A stretch of 47,487 bases of DNA, taken from positions 1 to 47,487 of the forward strand of contig NZ_CAKP01000024.1 of assembly GCF_000297115.1 (NCBI RefSeq), read 5' to 3'. The position numbers and the translations under genes are program-made. The stretch is from Caloramator australicus RC3 (lineage in GTDB: Bacteria > Bacillota > Clostridia > Clostridiales > Caloramatoraceae). The notes beneath the pieces were generated by a model. It worked only from the letters and a program-made list of their open reading frames with translations. It did no database searches and was not told where the DNA came from. The number at the start of each line of letters is the position of its first letter. Position 1 is the first letter of the stretch. Positions 7,976 to 17,200 of the stretch are shown piece by piece.

Positions 7976-9111
7976 CTTTTGAACCTCCTCAAAAATTTTA
8001 ACAAGTTCTTTAATGCGTCGATCGTTTTATCAACCTCTTCCAATTCATTCATGTGGGAAAAGCTAAACCTTATTGTTCCTTCAACTTCTTTTTCATTAAG
8101 TCCTATTGAAGGAAGAACATAGTTTCTTTGTCCAACCCTTTTAGCTGAACATGCTGAACCAGTAGAAACATAAATTTCATAATCCTCAAGGCCATGTAAG
8201 AGAACTTCCCCTCTAACCCCTAAGAAGGATACGCTAAGTATATTATCTATATGCTTTTCATCCTGTGGGCTGTTTATTCTAATATCCTCAATCTCCTTTA
8301 GCCTTTCTATAAAATATCTTTTTATTTCCTTAACCTTTTTCATGTTTTCTTCAATATTATTATATGCAATTTCAGCAGCAACACCAAACCCTGCGATACC
8401 TGGAACGTTTTCAGTTCCTGACCTTAAATCCTTTTCCTGACCTCCACCGGTTAATAGGGATTTTAATTTTAAATCTTTTCTTATGAATAAAGCTCCAACA
8501 CCCTTTGGTCCATGTATTTTATGGCTACTTAAAGATAAAAAGTCGACATCCAATTTTTTTACATCTATCTTTATCTTTCCTAATGCCTGAACTGCATCAA
8601 AATGAATCCTTGCCTTTTTACTCTTTGATCTTACTATCTTTATTATCTCCTCAACCGGCTGTATGGAACCTATTTCATTATTTACATACATTATCGTAAC
8701 AAGCCTTGTATTATCTTTAATTGATCTTTCAAGTTCATTAAGGTCGATTATACCATCCTTATCAACAGAAAGATATGTAGCCTCAATGCCCTCATCCTCG
8801 AGCTGTTTTACAGCCTCTTTAACGCTTTTATGTTCGATGGAGGAAGTTATAACATGGTCTCCCCTTTTTAAAAGGCCCTTTAAAACAGTATTGTTTGCCT
8901 CTGTTCCACCTGAAGTAAAATATATTTCATTAGGGTCAGCGTTAATAAGCTTTGCTACCCTCTCCCTTGCAAGGCTTATTTTTTTCTCCGCTTCAATTCC
9001 AAGTTTGTGGGCAGAGGATGGATTTCCAAAGTTATTTATAAGGCAGTCTAAAACTTCATCAACAACTTCTTTATATGGCCTTGTTGTTGCACTATTATCA
9101 AAATATATCAT
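7972..9111 (-). CDS. Cysteine desulfurase (NifS/IscS-type, ThiI partner)
   Basis: PLP enzyme taking sulfur from L-cysteine as a protein persulfide. The 379 residues begin MIYFDNSATTRP. Visible motifs are the FTSGGTEANN cofactor loop, HFDAVQALGK, the PLP lysine in SLSSHKIHGPKG (around residue 204) and the active-site cysteine in STGSACSAKR, on a loop of NifS/IscS length. ATG follows GGGAGG with good spacing. Its overlap with thiI marks it as the dedicated tRNA-thiolation/thiamine sulfur donor (NifZ-like), not the general Isc enzyme; no iscU or other iron-sulfur gene is adjacent. Confidence 0.95.
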   Translation of the reverse strand: MIYFDNSATTRPYKEVVDEVLDCLINNFGNPSSAHKLGIEAEKKISLARERVAKLINADPNEIYFTSGGTEANNTVLKGLLKRGDHVITSSIEHKSVKEAVKQLEDEGIEATYLSVDKDGIIDLNELERSIKDNTRLVTIMYVNNEIGSIQPVEEIIKIVRSKSKKARIHFDAVQALGKIKIDVKKLDVDFLSLSSHKIHGPKGVGALFIRKDLKLKSLLTGGGQEKDLRSGTENVPGIAGFGVAAEIAYNNIEENMKKVKEIKRYFIERLKEIEDIRINSPQDEKHIDNILSVSFLGVRGEVLLHGLEDYEIYVSTGSACSAKRVGQRNYVLPSIGLNEKEVEGTIRFSFSHMNELEEVDKTIDALKNLLKFLRRFKR

Positions 9112-9123
9112 AAGTATTCCTCC

Positions 9124-9807
9124 CTATTTTTGTAGATTTCTTAGTAAATAGATTATCCCTAAGAATACTGGCTGATGAATGATATATATAAAAAGCGAAT
9201 TTCTACTTATAAATTCTAAAGCCTTAAATTCTCTATTAACATTAAAAAGCCTTCTCCCTTTAGAGTAAATGCTTTTGTAGGCTACTATACCTAAAATAAA
9301 GTAAGAAATATATGGGAATATAGGGAAATAATCAATTGATGCAAAGCCATTATAGTAGAGCCCAAAGGGTAATAGTAAAAAAGTATCAACAGTAATATTT
9401 TTAAATACATATCCTAAATAATAAGAAATAATTGCAAAAGGAATTAAAATTCTATTATTGAGTTTAGACAGCAAAGGATATAGCATCATGCTTACACCTA
9501 AAAAGTGGAGTATGCCAAATCTTACATATTCGTATTCTATAAAGATATAAGTTGCTATGGTAACTAAAATCCCTATCCCAAATACTCTTAATCCCCTTTT
9601 AAATGAGTTTTTGCTAAATCCGCTGGATATTCCAGCAACAAAAATGAATAGAAATTGTCCTATATTTGCTATAATTATCCAAAATAAACCTTCTAAATTA
9701 ATATCTTTAGGCCAATAATACTTTATATCATATGCTAAATGATATATTAACATTATTATTATGGCTATAAATCTTAAAAGATCAAGTTCAAAAATTCTTT
9801 TTTTCAT
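9124..9807 (-). CDS. DUF1624 / heparan-alpha-glucosaminide acetyltransferase-like membrane protein
   Basis: Polytopic membrane protein of 227 residues with roughly seven hydrophobic segments. The N-terminal pattern ELDLLRFIAIIIMLIYHLAYD matches DUF1624/YeiB-like proteins, which have an (L/A)RG(L/I)A...H signature in membrane acyltransferases such as human HGSNAT. The first helix carries the conserved histidine. The ATG at 9805-9807 was chosen because the ATG 33 bases upstream would overlap the preceding gene and has no ribosome site, while GGAAGG is adjacent to this one. It is 13 bases from the Uma2 gene and 12 from the cysteine desulfurase gene. The acceptor substrate is unknown and the activity is inferred. 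Confidence 0.82.
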   Translation of the reverse strand: MKKRIFELDLLRFIAIIIMLIYHLAYDIKYYWPKDINLEGLFWIIIANIGQFLFIFVAGISSGFSKNSFKRGLRVFGIGILVTIATYIFIEYEYVRFGILHFLGVSMMLYPLLSKLNNRILIPFAIISYYLGYVFKNITVDTFLLLPFGLYYNGFASIDYFPIFPYISYFILGIVAYKSIYSKGRRLFNVNREFKALEFISRNSLFIYIIHQPVFLGIIYLLRNLQK

Positions 9808-9820
9808 CCTTCCCCATCCT

Positions 9821-10399
9821 TTAAAATTTAAAAATTTCACCTACATTTATACTAAAGTCTTCAAATATTTCCACTTTAGCTATATCTTCCTCTCCATAAA
9901 TTTTAGGTTTTCCATATTCTCCGTTATTATTAAGCAAAAAAACTATAACTATTTTTTCGATGGGATTTACTATCCAATATTCCTTTACTTTAAATTTTTC
10001 ATATAAGTTTAGCTTTTTAATATAGTCTATTGATGCAGTTGAAGGAGATACTATTTCTATAATCATATCCGGGGCACCCTTACAACCCCTTTCATCAAGT
10101 TTAGATTTATCACAAATTATAGATAAATCCGGCTGAACAACAGTATCAGCCTCATCCTCCCTCTGTCCTTCTTTTATTAACCTTACATCAAAGGGTGCTG
10201 CATAAACCTTGCATTCTTTGCCCAAAAGAAAATTTGAAAATATCCTTGAAAGATTCATGGAAACTTCTTGGTGAATTCTTGATGGCGCCACCATATTATA
10301 AACATAACCATCTATAAGTTCAACTCTTTCACCCTCAGGTAAATTTAAGTATTCTTTATATGTCATCTTTGTTTCAATTCTCTTAAATGCTTCACCCAT
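9821..10399 (-). CDS. Uma2-family (DUF820) PD-(D/E)XK nuclease-like protein
   Basis: 192 residues matching the Uma2/DUF820 family, a PD-(D/E)XK-fold group abundant in cyanobacteria and also found in Firmicutes. Visible motifs are MTYKEYLNLPEGERVELIDG near the N-terminus, VQPDLSIICD (catalytic Asp), MIIEIVSPST (Glu) and VKEYWIVNP. The ATG at 10397-10399 has GGAG eight bases upstream; 26 upstream codons in the same frame are a hydrophobic extension over the promoter and are rejected. It is the first gene of a tight operon with the DUF1624 protein, cysteine desulfurase, thiI and a nitroreductase. The biological role of the family is unsettled: domesticated nuclease or mobile-element remnant. Confidence 0.9.
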   Translation of the reverse strand: MGEAFKRIETKMTYKEYLNLPEGERVELIDGYVYNMVAPSRIHQEVSMNLSRIFSNFLLGKECKVYAAPFDVRLIKEGQREDEADTVVQPDLSIICDKSKLDERGCKGAPDMIIEIVSPSTASIDYIKKLNLYEKFKVKEYWIVNPIEKIVIVFLLNNNGEYGKPKIYGEEDIAKVEIFEDFSINVGEIFKF

Positions 10400-10430
10400 A
10401 ACACCAACTCCATAATCATTGTTTAATTTA

Positions 10431-10459
10431 ATATTACATAAACAAGGTATTTTTAGCAA
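10431..10459 (-). promoter_or_regulatory. Candidate promoter for the Uma2 operon
   Basis: On the minus strand TTGCTA (10454-10459) and TAATAT (10431-10436) are 17 bases apart, just after the terminator of the upstream malEFG transcript. Confidence 0.4.
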
Positions 10460-10464
10460 TAGAA

Positions 10465-10493
10465 AAAGGGCTACCATTAGTAGATAGCCCTTT
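10465..10493 (-). terminator. Rho-independent terminator of the malEFG operon
   Basis: AAAGGGCTA (10465-10473) pairs with TAGCCCTTT (10485-10493). On the minus strand the 9-bp stem is followed by a T-rich tract (TTTTTCT). It starts immediately after the stop of malG. Confidence 0.85.
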
Positions 10494-10494
10494 A

Positions 10495-11370
10495 TTATCC
10501 TTTAACTGCTCCTGATGAAAGTCCTGTTATTATGTGCTTTTGTAGATATACAAACAACAATGTAATTGGAATTGCAACAAGTATCGCTCCTGCTGCAAAG
10601 GTCGTAAATTTAGTATTTGATTGTCCAGTAACCATGGCATACAATCCCATTGCTAATGTTTTCTTATCAGCTGTTCTTAAAACAAGATTTGGGAATATAA
10701 AGTCCATCCATGGACCTATAAAGTTAGTAAGTGCAATAAAAACAATAATTGGTCTTGCAAGTGGAAGTATTATCTTTGTAAATGTTGTAAAATTGGATGC
10801 CCCATCTACCCTTGCAGCCTCATCTAGGCTCTTGGGTATTGAATCAAAGTATCCTTTTATAAGCCATGTATTATATGGCAATTGTCCTCCTGCATAAACT
10901 AAAATTAAACCCCAATGAGTATTTAGGAGATTTACTTGCCAAAGAAGAACATATAAAGCAGTCATTGCAAGGAAACTCGGAAACATTTGTAAAACTAATA
11001 TTGTAATTAAACTTGCTTTCTTTCCTTTAAACTTAAATCTTGAAATTACATATGAAGAGCTTGTCGTTAATATAACTGAAAGAATCATATTTGCAGTTGC
11101 AATTTTTAATGTATTCTTATACCAAATTGGGAAATCTGTCTTTGTAAATAATTCCTTGTAATGGATAAAAGTAGGATTTTTAGGAAACATTGTTGATGTA
11201 TATAAGCTATCACCAGGATTTAAGGAGGATCCAACAATCCAAAGTATTGGAATTAATACTATTATGCTTATTAAAATCAATAATAAATATACAAATACCT
11301 TTAAAAGTATTTTCCCAAAAGTCAATTTCTTTTTAGGTTTTATATTCAAAGCTGCATCTAAATTCATCAT
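10495..11370 (-). CDS. malG: MalG-type maltodextrin ABC transporter permease
   Basis: Inner-membrane permease of 291 residues with six predicted hydrophobic segments. The EAA loop reads EAARVDGASNFTTFTKIILP (about residues 183-202), the site that contacts the ATPase. The extended C-terminal end SSGAVKG is typical of MalG-like subunits. Its start overlaps the stop of malF by four bases, so translation is probably coupled. It works with MalF and the lipoprotein MalE. No ATPase gene lies nearby, so a shared MsmX/MalK-like ATPase elsewhere is expected. Transport specificity (maltose/maltodextrin) is inferred from overall resemblance. Confidence 0.9.
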   Translation of the reverse strand: MMNLDAALNIKPKKKLTFGKILLKVFVYLLLILISIIVLIPILWIVGSSLNPGDSLYTSTMFPKNPTFIHYKELFTKTDFPIWYKNTLKIATANMILSVILTTSSSYVISRFKFKGKKASLITILVLQMFPSFLAMTALYVLLWQVNLLNTHWGLILVYAGGQLPYNTWLIKGYFDSIPKSLDEAARVDGASNFTTFTKIILPLARPIIVFIALTNFIGPWMDFIFPNLVLRTADKKTLAMGLYAMVTGQSNTKFTTFAAGAILVAIPITLLFVYLQKHIITGLSSGAVKG

Positions 11371-12641
11371 TGTATCAAGTCCTCCTCTTTAAAGGATCTA
11401 GTTTGAGTAAATCCGTATGCAGAAATGGATGCAATTATAATAAATATTATAATTGAAACAACCGATGCCATATGGTATTGTTGTTGGTTTAATGTCAATT
11501 TATATATCCAACTAATTAAAATATCAGTATGCCCCGCATATCTATAGGATGGATTAACAGGTCCACCATCTGTTAATAGATATATAATGTTAAAATTGTT
11601 AAAGTTATATGAAAAACTTGTTATTAAAAGTGGTGATGTTGCATAAAGAACCATCGGTAAAGTAATATATCTAAATTTTTGGAATCCAGTCGCTCCATCT
11701 ATGTCTGCGGATTCGTATAATTCCTTTGAGATATTAGTTAATATAGATGACATTAATGCCATAAAATATGGTGCACCAAGCCAAATATTTACTATAATCA
11801 ATACTATTTTTGCTAAGCTGGGATCTGTCAACCAATCAACTCTTTGAAGTCCTATAATTTCAAGAAAATCATTTATAGGACCAGGTCCTGAAAACATAAG
11901 TCTTAATACTAAAAGAGAAATAAAACCTGGAACTGCATAAGGTAGTATAAATATACTTCTCCAAAGTCTTTTAAATTTAACTTCAGCAGAATTTATCAAA
12001 AGGGCCAAAAATAAACCACTAAAGTAGCTTGTTACTGTTGCTAATATAGCCCAAATCACAGTCCATACAAATACGCCGTAAAAAGTTCCACTCCATATTT
12101 CTAATTTAAATAGATCTCTAAAATTACTGAATCCAACCCAATTTAAAAGTGCCCTTGGTGGCAGTCGATATGGTCCTGAAAAATCAGTAAAGGCAACAAG
12201 TATAGAAAATATAATTGGAAAGGCAACAACAAATAAAATAAATAAGGCAGCAGGTGCTAATATAATAAATGGGAAATTTTTATCTAAGACATCATGCAAA
12301 GTAGTCTTTTTAATTTCTATTCTTTCAGCATTTTTCTTGGCATCAACTATATTTGATACATATATTATTATTAGTATTGCTAATACAAGAAGAGCAATAA
12401 TTCCCTGTAACATTAAGAATAGTGAATGGTCATAAACTGCCTTACCATTAACGTAATGGAATTTAATTTCACCTAATGTAATAAGTCCCCATAAGGATTT
12501 TCTAAAGTATGGAATTCCAAAAATAAGGGCTATAATTTCAATTAGGGCAAATATAGTCCCCTTAATATATTGTTTATTGTAAAATTGACCCAATCCCATA
12601 AATAGAAGGGATAGCCACATCGCTTTTTTTTTCTTTTCCAT
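11367..12641 (-). CDS. malF: MalF-type maltodextrin ABC transporter permease
   Basis: Permease of 424 residues. An N-terminal extension with two to three additional hydrophobic segments (about 1-120) precedes the six-helix core, as in Gram-positive MalF/MdxF proteins. The EAA loop ESADIDGATGFQKFRYITLP lies near residue 310. Two adjacent ATGs are possible; the second (12639-12641) sits seven bases after AGGAGG and is preferred. 107 bases with a strong stem-loop separate it from malE, which may lower its expression relative to the binding protein. Confidence 0.9.
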   Translation of the reverse strand: MEKKKKAMWLSLLFMGLGQFYNKQYIKGTIFALIEIIALIFGIPYFRKSLWGLITLGEIKFHYVNGKAVYDHSLFLMLQGIIALLVLAILIIIYVSNIVDAKKNAERIEIKKTTLHDVLDKNFPFIILAPAALFILFVVAFPIIFSILVAFTDFSGPYRLPPRALLNWVGFSNFRDLFKLEIWSGTFYGVFVWTVIWAILATVTSYFSGLFLALLINSAEVKFKRLWRSIFILPYAVPGFISLLVLRLMFSGPGPINDFLEIIGLQRVDWLTDPSLAKIVLIIVNIWLGAPYFMALMSSILTNISKELYESADIDGATGFQKFRYITLPMVLYATSPLLITSFSYNFNNFNIIYLLTDGGPVNPSYRYAGHTDILISWIYKLTLNQQQYHMASVVSIIIFIIIASISAYGFTQTRSFKEEDLIQ

Positions 12642-12713
12642 CATTTCCCCTCCTAAATTTAAACACTATTTGCTACTATGTCCAAAAAAATGAAAAATTA
12701 CTTCATTATACAT

Positions 12714-12739
12714 ATGGCATGGGTTGTATCCCATGCCAT
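12714..12739 (-). ncRNA. Intergenic stem-loop between malE and malF (attenuating or stabilising)
   Basis: ATGGCATGGG (12714-12723) and CCCATGCCAT (12730-12739) form a perfect 10-bp stem with a six-base loop, starting 9 bases after the malE stop. On the minus strand it is followed by ATGTATAATG, not a U tract. It therefore fits a 3'-end-stabilising or RNA-processing structure better than a full terminator. Confidence 0.6.
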
Positions 12740-12748
12740 ACAAGATTA

Positions 12749-14014
12749 TTATTTTTGAATTGCTATAGCATCCTTAATTGTCTTAACTGCTTTATCAAGA
12801 GCTGTCTTTGGATCTTCCTTGCCATCCCAAATTGTTGATAAAGCTGCTCCCATTGGTTCCCAAACAAGACCCATTTGTGGAATTGATGGCATTGGAACAG
12901 CATTTTGAGCTTGAGCCATGAATCCCGATACTATTGGGTCATCCTTAATTTCTGGTTTATCCATAACAGCCTTTGCAGGTGGTATCTGTTTTGTTATTTC
13001 AAATCTCTTTGCAAGCATTTCATCTGATGTTGCCATTTCAGCAAACAATCTTGCAGCGTTCGGATACTTTGTAAATGAGCTTACATAAAGTCCTCTAATT
13101 CCTGAGAAGGTAATTGGCTGCTTTCCATTCATTGTTGGAAGTGGAGCAACACCAAAGTTAACTTTAGCCTTTTGATATCCCGCAACTGCCCATGGTCCAT
13201 TGATTATCATAGCAGCTTTCTTTGCTGCAAATTGTCCATCCATGAATTGATAGTTAGCATCTTTTTGCTTTACATCAAATATCTTTCTAAGTCCTGCAAA
13301 ATACTTCATTCCTTCTACTGCACCATCATTGTTTAATCCTATATCATCCTTGTTAGTTCCGTTATCTCCAAACACATATCCTCCAAAAGCTGTAAAGAAT
13401 GGATATGTGAAGTAGAAGTTTCCAACATCCCACATTAATGCATATTTCTTTTCCTTTGGATTGTTATAAGTCTTTGCAAATTCAACTATTTCTTCAAATG
13501 TCTTTGGAACTTCCTTTACTATGTCTTTGTTGTAGAATAATGCATATGTTTCTATTCCTGTAGGATATCCATAAACTGTTCCTTCAAAGCTAACACCATC
13601 AATAGCTGCTTGAACAAATCTATTTCTTATATCATCTTGATTTCCAACAGGTTGAATAAGTCCTGCTGAAACCATCTTACCAACATGGTCATGTGGAGCA
13701 GCAAATACGTCAGCACCAACACCTGCTGGTCCATCCTGAGCAATCTTTCCTGATGCATCTGTGTGGCTTACTGGTTCAGCTTTAACCTTTACACCATACT
13801 TCTTTTCAAATTCTTGAGCAACAAACTTTAAGTATTCAAGTTCTGGTCCGTCGCTTTCCCAAACAACAAGGCTTGCACCTTCTTCTGGCTTAATTTCTTC
13901 TGCTTGTTGTTGATTGCCTTGGTCTTGTGTTTGGTCTGCGCCCTTCTTAGCACAGCCTGCAAATACTGACACTACTAATGTGAGTGCCAAAATAAGGCTT
14001 AAAAGTTTTTTCAT
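12749..14014 (-). CDS. malE: Maltose/maltodextrin-binding lipoprotein MalE
   Basis: Extracellular solute-binding protein of 421 residues, lipid-anchored. It has a signal peptide MKKLLSLILALTLVVSVFAG with lipobox VFAGC, so Cys21 is the lipidated residue. A Gln/Glu-rich linker follows. MalE-type motifs are VFAAPHDHVGKMVSAGLI, NGPWAV and MPSIPQMGLVWEPMGAAL, all characteristic of maltodextrin-binding proteins. ATG follows AAAGGGGGAT. First gene of malE-malF-malG. The promoter upstream carries a LacI/CcpA-type palindrome. No amylase or glucosidase is beside it, so the exact glucan is not shown by context. Confidence 0.92.
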   Translation of the reverse strand: MKKLLSLILALTLVVSVFAGCAKKGADQTQDQGNQQQAEEIKPEEGASLVVWESDGPELEYLKFVAQEFEKKYGVKVKAEPVSHTDASGKIAQDGPAGVGADVFAAPHDHVGKMVSAGLIQPVGNQDDIRNRFVQAAIDGVSFEGTVYGYPTGIETYALFYNKDIVKEVPKTFEEIVEFAKTYNNPKEKKYALMWDVGNFYFTYPFFTAFGGYVFGDNGTNKDDIGLNNDGAVEGMKYFAGLRKIFDVKQKDANYQFMDGQFAAKKAAMIINGPWAVAGYQKAKVNFGVAPLPTMNGKQPITFSGIRGLYVSSFTKYPNAARLFAEMATSDEMLAKRFEITKQIPPAKAVMDKPEIKDDPIVSGFMAQAQNAVPMPSIPQMGLVWEPMGAALSTIWDGKEDPKTALDKAVKTIKDAIAIQK

Positions 14015-14070
14015 AAAGATCCCCCTTTAATTTTAATTTTAAGTAAGCTTGGACAATTTTAATATTTAAT

Positions 14071-14094
14071 TTCACAGTGCAAAAGCACTGTGAA
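14071..14094 (-). promoter_or_regulatory. Hairpin at the 5' end of the malE transcript
   Basis: TTCACAGTGC (14071-14080) and GCACTGTGAA (14085-14094) make a perfect 10-bp stem with an AAAA/TTTT loop. It begins about ten bases inside the predicted transcript and overlaps the operator. No U tract follows, so it could protect the 5' end or be a second protein-binding palindrome. Confidence 0.55.
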
Positions 14095-14140
14095 AACGTT
14101 TGAACAATTTTATTATACACCTTTAATTCAATTTTTTCAA
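14091..14140 (-). promoter_or_regulatory. malE promoter with LacI-family/CcpA operator
   Basis: On the minus strand TTGAAA (14135-14140) and TATAAT (14112-14117) are 17 bases apart. A palindrome TTCAAACGTTTTCA (14104-14091, core AAACGTTT) lies directly downstream at the expected transcription start, so binding would block initiation. It fits a cre site or a MalR-type operator. It differs in its flanks from the AGAAAACSTTTTCT sites of the gal region, so probably a different regulator binds it. Confidence 0.75.
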
Positions 14141-14241
14141 TTCAAAAATTATTTTTAAATTCGATTTTTTTCAACAATTTTATTTCATAAAAATCAACTA
14201 TATATTAAATATATATTAATTAAAATTTTCAAAAATGATAA

Positions 14242-14262
14242 AGAGGTAGCAATGCTACCCCT
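14242..14262 (-). terminator. Terminator of the nucleotidase gene
   Basis: AGAGGTAGC (14242-14250) pairs with GCTACCCCT (14254-14262) with one mismatch, loop AAT. On the minus strand the stem is followed by TTTATCATTTTTG. It directly follows the stop codon. Confidence 0.75.
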
Positions 14263-17200
14263 TTACTTAGTATAAGCTTTATATATATATCCTGTCTTCC
14301 CTTTGTAGTTAATCTTTAACCAATTTCCAACCTGTCCTACTACTTCAACCTTTGTTCCCTTCTTTAATGAACCAATTGCTCTTGCTTCCTTCTTGTAGGA
14401 GCTTCTTACATATAGGCTTGATGCTGTAACAGTAACATATTTCTTTGGCTGTGGCTTAATAACAGGTTTATTTTCAACTGGCTTTTCTTCTTTGACTTCC
14501 TTAACTTCATCTTTAACTGGGTCTTCACCAGCTACTAAATATCCAACCTGCACTGGTGCAATAACTTTAACATTTCTTAACTCTTCAATTAATGCTTCCC
14601 TTATTGGAATTCCTGTATCTACTACATTTTTAGCACCTTTAAAATCGTAACTGTCACCACCCTGATACATAAAGTCATTAGTAACAACGGTATAATATTT
14701 ATCCATTTCCACCTTTGTTCCATCATCAAGCCTCATTGAAGTTATTCTTTCACCCTGCTTAGCGTTTGGATCATAGTAAACTTTAACACCTGCAAGTTGA
14801 ACCCAACCTATTGTTTGGTTCATTATACCATTTTCTATTGCCTTCTTAAGATCAGCACCTGAAAGTTCCATCTTAACAAGAGTATTATCAAAGGGCATTA
14901 CTTCATACATCTTTCCAACGGTTATATCTCCCTTTAGAATAGATGTTCTTAATCCTCCACCATTTGTAATACCAATTTGAACGCCAGCTCTCTTTCTCAT
15001 AACATCGCTTACCCATTCTCCAAGAAGGGATAAGCCCTGGAATCTATCATGTGGTAAATCAACTTCAGTTTTTCCTATAACTTCATCAAGTATTGGTTTT
15101 AAGTCTTTATCATACTTATCATATATAGCCTTAACCTCAGCATCATCAGCTAAAGTTGTGCTAACTGATACAACTGAAGGTTCAATTCCTATAAGGTATC
15201 CATAGTGATTGTATTTTAATGTTAATTTTCCTAAAGTTCTTCCGTTATAGTATGCTTGAACGATTGGCTTGCCATTTACATATCCTGAAACTGTCATATG
15301 GGTGTGGGCTGTAATTATACCATCAAGATATTTAACCTGTGCAAGATCCGCACCTTCACCAGATATAACCTTAGTTGTAGCATCCTGTGCTGTTCCAAGA
15401 TGAGTTAATGCAATTAAAATATCTGCCTTTCCTTCAGGAACATAACCATTCTTAATTAGATATCCCCATTCTTCAGCTGTCTTTACTGGATCTGCAAAAA
15501 TAAGGTCCTTCACGTTTTCAGGTTTTGTCTTATAGGCAGTCTCTGGTGTTGCAAGGCCAAGAAAAGCTATCTTTACGCCATTTACCGTTACATATTTATA
15601 TGGCTTTGCCCATGTTACAGGTTTTCCTGTGGTCTTATCTATAATATTTGCAGCTAAGAAATCAAAGCCACCTTCTTCTGCCCACTTTGGTATTAAATCC
15701 AAGCCCCAGTCAAATTCATGGTTACCAACAGCAGATGCAACTATTCCTAAATTCTTTAACATATCAGATACCGGTTTTCCTTTTAGTAAGTTAGACATAG
15801 CTGAACCTTGATATATATCTCCTGCTGCAACAACTATAGTATTAGGGTTATTCTTTTTAATATCCTTTATTGCAGTTGCAAGTTTTGCAGCACCTGGGTT
15901 CTTTCCTTCTGTCTTTAATGCACCATGGAAATCATTGAAGGATACTATCTCAATCGTTTTTGTAATATCCGGAACCATATCCCATGTAACTGATTTTACA
16001 TTTGGTGTTCTTCCATCTGCTGAAGTTGGAAGGCTCATCTTACCGCTATTTACAAGCTCTACAACTTTATCATGTTTATCTTTATCCCAGCTGTAGCCTA
16101 TAAGTTTCCAATTGTTGCTGCATTCTGGATAAATTATTCCACCCTTTACTTCCTTTATGTATTTTGCAATCATTTCTCTAACCTGTGGAGTATCCTTCAT
16201 GTCAACTTCTGAATTAAATACAACTTCAACATTTTCACCCTTAAATAGTCCCGTGTCCTTGTTTAAAAGATGCGTATTAGCTCTATAATTGTTTACAGCA
16301 AGCTTTATTATATCGTCATCCTCAACAGGAGTATCATTCATATACCTTAAATTCTTTATTCTGTTTCCAGGTTCTGCTGAAATATCTATTTCATATTTTA
16401 CTCCATAGAACATGTCATAGTTGTATATTCTTATATTTGGATTAAATGAAATTGTAAGGTCCCCTGGCTTAAATGTGTTATAATAGCTTGCTGACCATTC
16501 CATGTATTTTTTGAGTTGTTTTCCTGTTACCTTTAAAACATAAAGGCTGTTATCATATTGATAAATCAATGATGTATCAGACTTTTTGATAGGTCCTGCC
16601 TTAATATTGGATCTGGAATTAAATAGTGCTGCAGCTGCAACGTCTGCTTTTCCGTAATGCATCTGAACTTTATTTATAAGCTCAATCATTGCTGTAGGCT
16701 GAAGCTGTGCCTGTGGAATTCCCTTTATTTCATCGGCTGGAGCTAGATCCCCACCAACAAGCTCACCTATAACTGTATTTGCATCAGCAAGGGCTATTTC
16801 ATGATATGGTTTTAATTTTTCATAAAGCTCTTTATCCTCATCATAAACAATAGTTGGCGATGAAGATGAACCTGTATAAACATCAATAAGCTCAGAATTT
16901 ACGTCAGTATTTCTATCTGCAATTACGTATTTTCCGTTTGCATTCTTTGTAAGCTTAATTGTAATTCTTGCAAGTTGTGCGCCATTGCTTGTAGGCTCTG
17001 TAATTACTACGCCGTTAACAACATTTTTAGCAACCTTCATATGGGCATGTCCTGCAACAATAGCTGCAAGCTCTGGAACTGCCTTTGCAAGCTCATCTGC
17101 ACCGTCGTTGCCATACTCTGGGGTTGGACCCATATGTTCAACTGCGATGATAACGTCAACTTGGTCTTTAATCTTATCTACTACTTTTCTTGTCTCTTCA

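Noticed and set aside
8663-9151. A 162-codon open frame on the plus strand
   Set aside because: It is antisense to the strongly supported cysteine desulfurase gene, has no ribosome binding site and encodes an unlikely serine-rich protein.
9821-10477. An in-frame upstream start giving a 218-residue Uma2 protein
   Set aside because: The extra 26 residues run over the promoter and terminator region, and the ATG at 10397-10399 has a proper ribosome site and family start.
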